A DNA stretch of 13,224 nt from CAZPQN01 sp964588795. GTDB lineage: Bacteria > Fidelibacterota > UBA2242. The notes beneath the pieces were generated by a model, which saw only the letters and a program-made list of their open reading frames with translations, ran no database searches and had not been told where the DNA came from. The position numbers and the translations under genes were made by a program. This document shows positions 7,099-13,224 of this stretch, piece by piece; within the stretch, counting starts at the first letter, position 1, and each line of letters starts with the position of its first letter. The stretch is taken from positions 1 through 13,224 of the forward strand of contig CAZPQN010000048.1 of NCBI GenBank assembly GCA_964588795.1, read 5' to 3'.

Positions 7099-8778
7099 AT
7101 GCGATTTATTGCCCTAAGCCTCACGGTGATTTTTATCGCCTGCGGGTTAGCCGGTTGCGCGGCTCAGGGGCCACCGGGTGGCGGTCCGGTCGACAGCGAA
7201 GGCCCGCGTCTGCTATCCACGCTCCCCGAAAACGGGGCCACCAACCTTCAGAATGTGGAACGAATTGAACTTCTGTTCTCGGAACCAATTGATCCGCGTT
7301 CGGCGGAAGGCGCCCTGCAGGTGACTCCGCGGCTCAAATCCAAACCAATTGTCCATGTCCAACGCCGCAGAGTCATTATCAACCTGTCCGAATCCCTGCA
7401 AGCGGAACGCACCTATATCTTCAGCTTCAGTCGCAACCTGCGCGATTATCAGCAAAATTACACTCCCCAGGAAATCCGTCTTGCCTTCAGCACCGGTGAC
7501 TCATTGGACGACGGGAGCATCAGCGGCCAGGTATTTGATATTCCGCCCAAGACCAAAGTTTTAGTCTGGCTTTTTCTGCAGGATCAGACTTTCCCGGATT
7601 CCCTGCTCGCCAGTGAGCCTGATTTCAGTGTCGCCGTAGATCCCACCGGCCACTACGCAGCATCCAACCTGCCCGTTGGAGTCTATCGCGCTTTGGCGGT
7701 CGCCGGCACCAATCCCCGCCCCAAGTATCTGACCGAAGAGGATTTTTGCGCGGTGACAACTGTTCCAGACGTAGCACTCGCCCAGCGCCATGACCGTATC
7801 ACAGATCTGAACTTTCGCCTGTCGCGCATGTACCAGTCGCGTTTACGCCTGACGAGCGTGACCCCGGCTACCGGCTGGCTCGAATTGAACTTCAATCACA
7901 ATTTATCCGACTCCGGCTTGCATCCGCAGAAGTTCAGCATCACCGGGACATCGCCGGTCAAAATCGCCAAGGTCTGGTGGGATGAGGAGCGCCCGGCACA
8001 GGTCAATTTAATCGCCCAGCCCCTGGCGGATAAAAAAGATTACCATCTAAAGGTGACCAACTTAGGCGATGATCGCCGTGAACTGCTGAAAGAGTCGCCG
8101 GCGGTAAAATTCACCTACCTCGCCCGACCCGATACCATACCGCCCAAGCTCGCCCGCAGTGTGCCGCCTCAGAACAGCCGGGACGTGCCGACCGGGACAT
8201 TGCTCTTTCTGCATTTCACTGAACCCCTGATTTTTCCCGTTACGCTGGCCGAATGCGTGACGTTTTTCTCCGGCGATTCCGTACCAGTGGACATCAAAAC
8301 CGAATTCTCCGACGACAATACCCTGGTACTGCGACCCAAGCAAGAGCTAATTCCCGCCACCGCCTACAAAATTCGCCTATCCATGACCGGGGCTACTGAC
8401 CTGGCGGGTAATGTCAGTCGCGACAGTCTCAGCGAAATCCGGTTTACCACACTTGATCACAATCTTTTTGGCATCGTCAGCGGAAACATTGTTCTGACTC
8501 ATTCTGCGGACCTGCGCAGTCTGTGGATCGAGGCTGTACTCGAGGGAGAAAGACCTTTCAGTGCGCGCACCCAGCCGGACAGCCTCGGCAATTATCTCCT
8601 ACCCCAGCTCCTGCCCGGCAAATATACTTTTCGCATTTGGGAAGACCGCGATGGCAATGGTCGTTTCGATTTCGGGCGCCTGTTACCCTATCAGCCATCA
8701 GAACCTTATCGGGCTTATCCCCAGACGGTCAACGTCCGCAGTCGCTGGGAGACCGCCGAAGTGAACTGGAGCTACTGA
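7099..8778 (+). CDS. Lipoprotein with Big_5-type Ig-like domains
   Basis: A 559-residue protein from the ATG at 7099. This start gives a clean lipoprotein signal: M-R-F, a hydrophobic stretch, and the lipobox L-A-G-C20. An in-frame ATG at 7054 would add 15 unlikely residues and has no ribosome site. After Cys20 comes a Gly/Pro-rich linker. Residues ~35-133 form a Big_5-like Ig domain (P-E-N-G-A-T-N-L ... L-F-S-E-P-I-D ... F-S-T-G-D), followed by a carboxypeptidase-regulatory-like segment and a further strand-rich segment. A second Big_5 domain spans ~346-452 (D-T-I-P-P-K-L ... F-T-E-P-L ... D-L-A-G-N-V-S). A C-terminal domain contains S-L-G-N-Y-L-L-P-Q-L-L-P-G-K-Y and W-E-D-R-D-G-N-G-R-F-D. 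It is probably anchored in the outer membrane, with a structural or binding role; no enzyme motif is visible. It starts 56 bases after the previous stop, and its TGA shares one base with the dapF start. Confidence 0.82.
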   Translation: MRFIALSLTVIFIACGLAGCAAQGPPGGGPVDSEGPRLLSTLPENGATNLQNVERIELLFSEPIDPRSAEGALQVTPRLKSKPIVHVQRRRVIINLSESLQAERTYIFSFSRNLRDYQQNYTPQEIRLAFSTGDSLDDGSISGQVFDIPPKTKVLVWLFLQDQTFPDSLLASEPDFSVAVDPTGHYAASNLPVGVYRALAVAGTNPRPKYLTEEDFCAVTTVPDVALAQRHDRITDLNFRLSRMYQSRLRLTSVTPATGWLELNFNHNLSDSGLHPQKFSITGTSPVKIAKVWWDEERPAQVNLIAQPLADKKDYHLKVTNLGDDRRELLKESPAVKFTYLARPDTIPPKLARSVPPQNSRDVPTGTLLFLHFTEPLIFPVTLAECVTFFSGDSVPVDIKTEFSDDNTLVLRPKQELIPATAYKIRLSMTGATDLAGNVSRDSLSEIRFTTLDHNLFGIVSGNIVLTHSADLRSLWIEAVLEGERPFSARTQPDSLGNYLLPQLLPGKYTFRIWEDRDGNGRFDFGRLLPYQPSEPYRAYPQTVNVRSRWETAEVNWSY

Positions 8779-9548
8779 TGCCTGCCCTCAATTTCTGGAA
8801 AATTGCCGCCGCCGGTAATGACTTTGTACTCATCGATCACCGCAGACTGCAATTCAAGAAGCGGGCAGCCGAGCTCAGCCGCCAGCTGTGCGACCGCCAT
8901 TTTGGAGTTGGGGCGGATGGAATAATCCTGATTGAAGACGAGCCCGGCTGCGATTTTGTGATGCAATATTACAATGCCGACGGTTCCGGGCCAGCCATGT
9001 GCGGCAATGGCGGGCGGGCGGCGCTGTTTTTTGTCCACGGCAGCGGCATTAGCCGGAAACGACAGTACTTTTTTCGGGCAGCCGACGGACCTCACGCGGG
9101 CCTGGTGGAAAAAGGTCAGACCAGCCTGACCATCCGGACTCCGCAGAAAATCGAGAAAATGTCGCTGGCCGCCGGCACTGCCTGGTCAGTTGATACCGGC
9201 GTGCCGCACCTGATCATTTTCAGACGCCGTCTGCAGGCACGCGATCTTACGAACACCGCCCCGCGCCTGCGGCGGCTGTATGATACGAATGTAAATTTCA
9301 TCTGGCGCGATGCGGACGAGGAATGGCATATCCGTACCTTTGAACGGGGCGTCGAAGGAGTGACTTTGGCCTGCGGAACCGGCGCCACGGCGGCGGCGGT
9401 AGCTATTAATCGTCGGATCGGACAGCCTTTCCCAATCACTATACAGGCCGAGGGTGGCAGTTTGACCATCAGCGAGCGGGATCAACAGCTCTGGCTGAGC
9501 GGCCCGGTCAAGAAAATTTTTGAAGGTCAGCTAGAAATTAATCTATGA
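8778..9548 (+). CDS. dapF: Diaminopimelate epimerase
   Basis: A 256-residue enzyme that interconverts LL- and meso-2,6-diaminopimelate without cofactor, the penultimate step of lysine synthesis and the source of meso-DAP for peptidoglycan. The two catalytic cysteines of the family are present: Cys75 in M-C-G-N-G-G-R and Cys199 in A-C-G-T-G-A-T-A. Other family landmarks are A-G-N-D-F-V-L-I-D, F-G-V-G-A-D-G-I-I-L-I, Y-Y-N-A-D-G-S, T-G-V-P-H and F-E-R-G-V-E-G-V-T-L. It is slightly shorter than the usual ~275 residues but appears complete. The frame is open upstream to 8523, but the ATG at 8778 is the start: homology begins there, and it overlaps the TGA of the lipoprotein gene by one base (TGATG), indicating translational coupling. 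The product is cytoplasmic. Confidence 0.96.
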   Translation: MPALNFWKIAAAGNDFVLIDHRRLQFKKRAAELSRQLCDRHFGVGADGIILIEDEPGCDFVMQYYNADGSGPAMCGNGGRAALFFVHGSGISRKRQYFFRAADGPHAGLVEKGQTSLTIRTPQKIEKMSLAAGTAWSVDTGVPHLIIFRRRLQARDLTNTAPRLRRLYDTNVNFIWRDADEEWHIRTFERGVEGVTLACGTGATAAAVAINRRIGQPFPITIQAEGGSLTISERDQQLWLSGPVKKIFEGQLEINL

Positions 9549-9557
9549 GGTGACGTT

Positions 9558-10625
9558 ATGTATTCTGTAATCATCGCCGGCGGAATTGGAAAACGCTTCT
9601 GGCCGCGCAGTCGCCGGGAGCGCCCCAAACAACTGCTCGACATCATTGACCAGCGTTCCATGTTGCAGATGACCTATGAACGCCTCAAGTTAGCTTCCGA
9701 AGAGAAAAAAATCTACATCATTACCGGCCAGGGACTGAAAGATGCCATCCTGAAAAGCCTGCCGGGTTTCCCCGAGAAAAACATCGTCGTCGAACCCAGC
9801 GGTAAAAATACCGCTCCGGCAATCGGCCTGGCCACCACAATCATCACCAACAAAGATCCCGACGCCGTAATCGGGGTTTTCCCCGCCGATCATCTCATTG
9901 CCAACGTGGCGGAGTTCGAAAAAGCCGTGGATGAGGGATTCCGTTATGCGCGCGATCATTCCGCATTGATCACATTCGGGATTACACCGACGCGTCCCGC
10001 CACCGGTTACGGATACATTCAGTTCGACAAAAATACGCGAATCGTCGAGAATGTCATTTACCGGGTTAAGACTTTCGCCGAAAAACCCAATTTGGCTACC
10101 GCCCAGCGTTTCCTCGAGAGTGGCGAATTTCTTTGGAACAGCGGCATGTTCGTCTGGAAGGGCACCAATATCCTCAACGCCATTAAGATCTTCCTGCCGG
10201 AATTGTTCGAAAGCCTGCAGGCCATCGGCAAGGCACTCGACACACCGGAATACGAAACCGTACTGAAACGCCAGTGGGCGGCGATCCACTCCATTTCCAT
10301 TGATTACGGTGTGATGGAAAAAGCCAAGAATGTCTACATGGTCGCGGCCCACTTCGATTGGAACGATGTCGGCAGTTGGGATGCCGTCTATGATTTGTGC
10401 GACAAAGATCAAAACGGCAATGTCACCCGCGGCGAAATTGTGACCATAGATTCCAACGGCTGTTATCTGCATTCGCGCAAGAATCTCATCGCCGCCATCG
10501 GGGTGCGGAATCTGATTGTCGTGCAGTCGAAAAATTCCATCCTGATCTGCAATCGTGGCGATTCCGAGCGGGTCAAGGAACTGGTTGACTTGCTGGAACG
10601 CGAAAAGCGCCATGAACATCTTTAA
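9558..10625 (+). CDS. manC: Mannose-1-phosphate guanylyltransferase, short form
   Basis: A 355-residue nucleotidyltransferase that makes GDP-mannose from mannose-1-phosphate and GTP, a precursor for polysaccharide and LPS glycans and for GDP-fucose. The nucleotide-binding signature is complete at residues 7-25 (A-G-G-I-G-K-R-F-W-P-R-S-R ... P-K-Q). Also seen are E-P-S-G-K-N-T-A-P-A-I-G, F-P-A-D-H, T-G-Y-G-Y-I-Q, F-A-E-K-P, W-N-S-G-M-F-V-W and D-W-N-D-V-G-S-W-D. The protein ends soon after the beta-helix-like region, so it lacks the fused C-terminal cupin phosphomannose isomerase domain of bifunctional forms. The start has AGGTGA overlapping the dapF stop, 9 bases between stop and ATG. A 309-residue antisense frame inside it is a shadow. 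Confidence 0.94.
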   Translation: MYSVIIAGGIGKRFWPRSRRERPKQLLDIIDQRSMLQMTYERLKLASEEKKIYIITGQGLKDAILKSLPGFPEKNIVVEPSGKNTAPAIGLATTIITNKDPDAVIGVFPADHLIANVAEFEKAVDEGFRYARDHSALITFGITPTRPATGYGYIQFDKNTRIVENVIYRVKTFAEKPNLATAQRFLESGEFLWNSGMFVWKGTNILNAIKIFLPELFESLQAIGKALDTPEYETVLKRQWAAIHSISIDYGVMEKAKNVYMVAAHFDWNDVGSWDAVYDLCDKDQNGNVTRGEIVTIDSNGCYLHSRKNLIAAIGVRNLIVVQSKNSILICNRGDSERVKELVDLLEREKRHEHL

Positions 10626-10645
10626 GCCGGGACAATCCTGAGAGC

Positions 10646-10930
10646 ATGCTAAAAATCAGCAAATTGCCCAAAGTCCGCCTGCTGGAATTGCGCACCGAGC
10701 TTGAGAATCTCTTCGAACGACTCGGCTATACCATCATTTACGGTCAGGGCGATTTCAAAGACGGCGCCTGCCAGGTGCAGAACGAGCAGAAAATCGTGAT
10801 CAATAAATTCACGCCGCTCGATCTGCAAATTGACTTTCTCACCGATACGCTGAGTCGGATGGATTTAAGCAACGTCTATGTCCTGCCGGTCATCCGCGAA
10901 CTTCTGGACGAGCGGATTACATTATTATAA
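10646..10930 (+). CDS. Small protein of unknown function, last gene of the envelope operon
   Basis: A 94-residue protein starting 20 bases after the manC stop, with only a weak GAGAG ribosome site. It has no signal peptide or membrane segment, so it is probably cytoplasmic. Residues 9-30 look like an amphipathic helix (L-L-E-L-R-T-E-L-E-N-L-F-E-R-L-G-Y). Beta-like segments follow (Y-T-I-I-Y-G-Q-G-D-F-K-D-G-A-C-Q-V and K-I-V-I-N-K-F), then a second helical half. The pattern G-D-F-K-x-G-x-C followed by V-I-N-K resembles uncharacterised small proteins I associate with Bacteroidota-like genomes, but no function is known to me. Codon use and spacing fit the operon, which supports it as a real gene. 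Confidence 0.72.
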   Translation: MLKISKLPKVRLLELRTELENLFERLGYTIIYGQGDFKDGACQVQNEQKIVINKFTPLDLQIDFLTDTLSRMDLSNVYVLPVIRELLDERITLL

Positions 10931-10972
10931 AAATCTACCCGCCACCCGGAAGAAACCGGGAACGGGGTGCGG
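10929..10972 (-). terminator. Probable terminator of the TPR gene in the convergent gap
   Basis: Only 52 bases separate the converging stops. An inner stem CCCGG (10945-10949) / CCGGG (10956-10960) with a 6-base loop is extended by CCGC (10939-10942) / GCGG (10969-10972) across an uneven interior loop. Read leftward, it is followed 5 bases later by T5 (complement of 10929-10933), so it fits the minus-strand TPR gene. On the plus strand no T run follows, so it is not a good intrinsic terminator for the envelope operon. Confidence 0.4.
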
Positions 10973-10982
10973 TGGGCTCAGC

Positions 10983-12701
10983 TCACTCGGAGGAACTGGC
11001 GGTCTTGACCCGGTTCTTTTTCAGATACTCGGCGTGATATTTTTCCATACACTCCGGACAGATGCCATGCGTGAAAACCGCCGCGGAGTGTTCGGAGATA
11101 TATTTCTCCAACTGTTCGTAGTACCCTTTGTCGTTGCGGATTTTCTTGCAATAGGAACAGATCGGGATTAATCCGCTGAGAGTTTTGATCCTGGCCAGCG
11201 CCTCCTGTTGTTCCTGGATGAGCCGCTCGCGCTCTTTCTCGACGGCTTTGCGTTCCTCGATTTCCTGCGACAGTTCATCGTGGGCTTGCTGCAAGAGACG
11301 ATTGTCCCGGACTTTATAGCGATAAAGTAATATCAAAGCCAAAAGGGCAATCGCGGCGGTGACCGCCATACCAATAGTATAATTGCGGATATTCTTCTGG
11401 CGATTGATTTCCAGCTCCTTGATGCGCACGTTTTGTTTCAATTGCTGGTTGAGGAACTCCTGTTCCTTTAGTTCGTACTGCACTTGGAGCGCGGCGATGC
11501 GGCTGGAAATCTCTTCACTGAAAACCTGTTCATGCAGATCGGTATACTGTCTAAGATAATAATGCGCGGAGTCCGTGGCGTGACTCTCTTCAAAAACAGC
11601 CGCGATCATTTCCAGAATATCGGATTCCTGCCTTTTTTCGGTGCGTTGGCGTGCTGACGCCAGACCTTTTTTCAGATATTGGATGGCTTTTTTCGGCTGA
11701 CCGAGGCGCTGATAGATATTGCCGATCAACCGCAGATTCTCCGTCGCACCGCTCTGGTCTTTTAAGGTTTGCCGCAGTTCCATCGAGCGCAGGGCGTAAT
11801 CGAGCGCTTGGGGATAATTCTCCAGGGCGAAGTAGGCATTCGCTACGCGTTTCATCCCGTCGGCAATGGCGATCGCGACGCCCGATTTCTTTTGCAACTC
11901 CAACACTTTCAGCGAATATTCCAGCCCCTGCTGGTATCTACCCATGAGACAATATAATTCACTAAATTGACCGTAGCAGATGCGAATGCCGCCCGTGTCC
12001 TCGGTTCCCTCCGCCAAAATGCGGTAATAATGGAGGGATTTTTTAACATGCTCCAGAGCTTTGGGATAATCTTTCAGATCGCGGTACAGCAGACCGAGCG
12101 AGAAATTAAGCCAGGCAAGACCTTCGGTGGAATTGATCTGGCGGTTAACCTCCAGCGCTTCGGTAAAAAACCTGAGGGCGTCCTTGTAATTACTGGCTTC
12201 GCGGGAGATGTTGCCTAAATTGGTTAGGATTTTGCCCTGTTCTTCCTTGTCGCCCAACTGACGCTGGATGGTCAGGGCCTGTTCCAAATACTTGATGGCC
12301 AGCGCCTTCTGATTGAAAAGCTTATAAACCAATCCCAAGTGCGACAGGCAACGGCCGATGCCGCCCGAATCGGCTATGGCTTCCCGAATTTTGAGCGACT
12401 CCTTCAGGTAGACGACGGCGGTATCTAAAAATCCTTTATAGTACAAATGACGTCCAAAGGCGAACGTGATATCGCCGACCAGGCGGGGCGCACCCAGCTG
12501 GCGCGCTTCCTTGACCGCCAGTCGGAAACAGGAATCGGCCTTGGCCAAATCGAAGAAACCGTAAAGCCCGGCAATCTCCACCCGCAGGCGGATCCGCTCC
12601 TCGCCGGAGGTTTTCTCCAGACGCGCCTGCAGTTTCTCGATATCACTCGCCGCAAACAGCAGAGCCGGCAACAGAATCAGGTTTAAGTACAGTAGCTTCA
12701 C
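10983..12701 (-). CDS. Membrane-anchored TPR protein with C-terminal four-cysteine (CxxC...CPxC) module
   Basis: A 572-residue protein with the layout of a sensor but no kinase, GGDEF or helix-turn-helix domain. Residues 1-18 form a signal peptide. Residues ~20-380 carry about seven to nine tetratricopeptide repeats (for example A-L-A-I-K-Y-L-E-Q-A-L, A-L-R-F-F-T-E-A-L-E-V-N-R-Q, A-I-Q-Y-L-K-K-G-L), which would be periplasmic. A coiled coil and one membrane helix (~440-463) follow, then a short cytoplasmic coiled coil. Residues ~505-572 form a compact module: L-S-G-L-I-P-I-C515-S-Y-C518-K-K-I-R-N-D-K-G-Y-Y ... H-G-I-C548-P-E-C551. I know this module as a C-terminal appendage of PAS/GAF and response-regulator proteins; the cysteines suggest metal binding. 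The start is GTG at 12701, chosen because the signal peptide begins there. Its nearest AAGGAT is about 14 bases away, too far for efficient initiation. A short upstream ORF ends across the GTG. Confidence 0.85.
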   Translation of the reverse strand: MKLLYLNLILLPALLFAASDIEKLQARLEKTSGEERIRLRVEIAGLYGFFDLAKADSCFRLAVKEARQLGAPRLVGDITFAFGRHLYYKGFLDTAVVYLKESLKIREAIADSGGIGRCLSHLGLVYKLFNQKALAIKYLEQALTIQRQLGDKEEQGKILTNLGNISREASNYKDALRFFTEALEVNRQINSTEGLAWLNFSLGLLYRDLKDYPKALEHVKKSLHYYRILAEGTEDTGGIRICYGQFSELYCLMGRYQQGLEYSLKVLELQKKSGVAIAIADGMKRVANAYFALENYPQALDYALRSMELRQTLKDQSGATENLRLIGNIYQRLGQPKKAIQYLKKGLASARQRTEKRQESDILEMIAAVFEESHATDSAHYYLRQYTDLHEQVFSEEISSRIAALQVQYELKEQEFLNQQLKQNVRIKELEINRQKNIRNYTIGMAVTAAIALLALILLYRYKVRDNRLLQQAHDELSQEIEERKAVEKERERLIQEQQEALARIKTLSGLIPICSYCKKIRNDKGYYEQLEKYISEHSAAVFTHGICPECMEKYHAEYLKKNRVKTASSSE

Positions 12702-12787
12702 TGCCGAAAAATAATATCCTTTCCCATTAAAAGCAAAAAGAAAGTCGTTTCTGGTCTGTTATCGCCTCTTTGCCGAGCGGTGCACAT
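12698..12787 (-). CDS. 29-codon upstream ORF coupled to the TPR gene start
   Basis: An ATG at 12787 opens 29 codons and ends at TGA (12700-12698), which overlaps the GTG start of the TPR gene in the sequence GTGA. A strong Shine-Dalgarno AAGGAGG (complement of 12799-12805) lies 11 bases upstream, better than anything serving the TPR GTG. The peptide begins M-C-T-A-R-Q-R-G-D and has a hydrophobic F-F-L-L-L-M in the middle; it resembles nothing I recognise. The likeliest role is a leader whose translation delivers ribosomes to the TPR start. A functional small protein is possible but unsupported. Confidence 0.5.
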   Translation of the reverse strand: MCTARQRGDNRPETTFFLLLMGKDIIFRQ

Positions 12788-12837
12788 TGACCTGCTTTCC
12801 TCCTTCTTATTGCAAGCGCCTCAGCCGCGAAAAAATC

Positions 12838-12866
12838 TTGCGTTTTCAAATCGCCTCTTGTATATT
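12838..12866 (+). promoter_or_regulatory. Candidate sigma-70-like promoter in the divergent region
   Basis: TTGCGT (12838-12843) and TATATT (12861-12866) are separated by the ideal 17 bases. It points rightward, toward the gene at 13113, and would give a leader of about 240 bases. No matching minus-strand promoter for the TPR gene was found with confidence. Confidence 0.3.
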
Positions 12867-13030
12867 CTCGGCGAGGTATTAAAGCCATGCAAGTATCCCG
12901 AAATAAGCCCAGGTCGCCCGTATTTGGACTATTGTCTCGTTCTCCGTTTTGGGATAGCCGGTTTTTCGACTGCACCTGAGCCGCTGATTCTCAACGCTTT
13001 TCATCTCGAGAACTCGTTCCCGATTTAACC

Positions 13031-13058
13031 TTGACAACAGGATATTCGATCCTATACG
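13031..13058 (+). promoter_or_regulatory. Candidate promoter with internal inverted repeat, for the gene at 13113
   Basis: A consensus -35 box TTGACA (13031-13036) is followed after 16 bases by TATACG (13053-13058), 4 of 6 matches. The spacer contains an inverted repeat AGGAT-ATTCG-ATCCT (13039-13053), which could be an operator. The start codon at 13113 lies 54 bases past the -10. Confidence 0.4.
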
Positions 13059-13112
13059 ACTCTTTGTAAATTGATAACGGCTTCAATGAAAAAGATTTTC
13101 GAGGAGGTTACG

Positions 13113-13224
13113 ATGAAAAAACTGATCCTTGGATTGTGGTGGTTCTTTTGCCTGAGCATATCGCTGTCGGCGCAGGTCTGGACGTTCGAATCCAATTTCC
13201 TCGGCGAGCAGTTGAAAGGTCTCA
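13113..13224 (+). CDS. Start of a secreted protein (partial, cut by the window edge)
   Basis: The first 37 residues only. GAGGAGG at 13101-13107, 5 bases before the ATG at 13113, fixes the start; an in-frame ATG at 13086 precedes this ribosome site and is not used. M-K-K followed by a hydrophobic stretch and a cut site at S-L-S-A-Q-V is a typical signal peptide. The mature end begins Q-V-W-T-F-E-S-N-F-L-G-E-Q-L-K-G. Too little is visible to name the product. It diverges from the TPR gene. Confidence 0.75.
   Translation, partial: MKKLILGLWWFFCLSISLSAQVWTFESNFLGEQLKGL

Larger units (their letters stand above)
12702..13112. other. Divergent intergenic region of about 410 bases
   Basis: This gap between the TPR gene and the last gene holds, from left to right, the TPR upstream ORF (12698-12787), its Shine-Dalgarno, two plus-strand promoter candidates (12838-12866 and 13031-13058) and a strong Shine-Dalgarno for the last gene. 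A 10-bp direct repeat ATCGCCTCTT occurs at 12761-12770 and 12850-12859. A 30-codon plus-strand frame at 12887-12979, with GAGG upstream, is too weak to call. Two longer frames here (minus 12975-12727, plus 12780-13028) have no family resemblance and are not called. No RNA gene or mobile element was recognised. Confidence 0.6.

Noticed and set aside
8523..8777. 85-residue N-terminal extension of dapF inside the lipoprotein gene
   Set aside because: DapF homology begins at M-P-A-L-N-F-W-K at 8778, and the TGATG overlap with the preceding gene marks the start.
9690..10619. 309-residue open frame antisense to manC
   Set aside because: It mirrors a strongly conserved gene with all family motifs, resembles no protein I know, and has no ribosome site or operon context. 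Codon bias of manC explains the lack of stops.
12727..12975. 82-residue minus-strand frame upstream of the TPR gene
   Set aside because: It has no recognisable domain and spans candidate promoters, and its stop lies 26 bases before the TPR start without coupling. The other frame there has the strong ribosome site.
12887..12979. 30-codon plus-strand ORF with GAGG upstream
   Set aside because: The transcript from the TATATT promoter would start at or inside the GAGG, and the peptide has no distinctive features; support is too thin to call it a gene.
12780..13028. 82-residue plus-strand frame in the divergent region
   Set aside because: It has no convincing ribosome site and no family resemblance, and it runs across the candidate promoter region up to just before the TTGACA box.
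1..13224. CRISPR array, tRNA, rRNA, transposase, integrase or phage genes
   Set aside because: No regularly spaced repeats, cloverleaf or conserved rRNA stretches, or mobile-element protein motifs were seen on either strand by reading; the region appears to be ordinary chromosome.

Overview
The window looks like a chromosome segment from an uncultured or little-studied member of the Fibrobacterota-Chlorobiota-Bacteroidota (FCB) superphylum, outside classical Bacteroidia. Two secreted proteins end in type IX secretion (T9SS) type A-like sorting domains of the NPFN/NPFNP kind, common in groups such as Ignavibacteria, Calditrichota, KSB1 and Marinimicrobia. Other pointers are a serine-palmitoyltransferase-like enzyme, a Big_5-type lipoprotein, meso-diaminopimelate synthesis and Shine-Dalgarno-led genes. 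The phylum cannot be fixed from this sequence alone. No rRNA, tRNA, CRISPR array, transposase or phage gene was seen.

Layout. (1) 1-1851, plus strand, visibly more AT-rich than the rest: the tail of a T9SS cargo protein, a PQQ-like beta-propeller protein, a near-perfect palindromic hairpin, and a decayed, frameshifted remnant of a second copy of the propeller gene's 3' end. (2) 1869-5683, minus strand: a two-gene unit reading leftward, with a 783-residue secreted protein carrying a C-terminal sorting domain, then a 484-residue probable outer-membrane beta-barrel. A strong bidirectional terminator-like hairpin lies inside the signal-peptide codons of the barrel gene, just past the stop of the first gene. 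(3) 5684-5860: divergent regulatory gap with a 16-bp imperfect palindrome. (4) 5861-10930, plus strand: a tight five-gene run, alpha-oxoamine synthase (probable serine palmitoyltransferase), Ig-like lipoprotein, dapF, manC and a 94-residue protein of unknown function. Most of its assignable products concern the cell envelope (sphingolipid, lipoprotein, peptidoglycan precursor, GDP-mannose). (5) 10983-12787, minus strand: a membrane-anchored TPR protein with a C-terminal four-cysteine module, preceded by a 29-codon upstream ORF that has a strong Shine-Dalgarno and whose stop overlaps the TPR gene's GTG start. (6) 12788-13112: divergent regulatory region. (7) 13113-13224: the start of another secreted protein, cut by the window edge.

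The best leads are regulatory or evolutionary: the uORF/TPR GTGA overlap, the terminator hairpin inside a coding start, and the propeller-gene remnant. I found no clear defence system, gene cluster for a specialised product, or mobile element. The TPR protein with an orphan four-cysteine output module is the most plausible poorly described system here.
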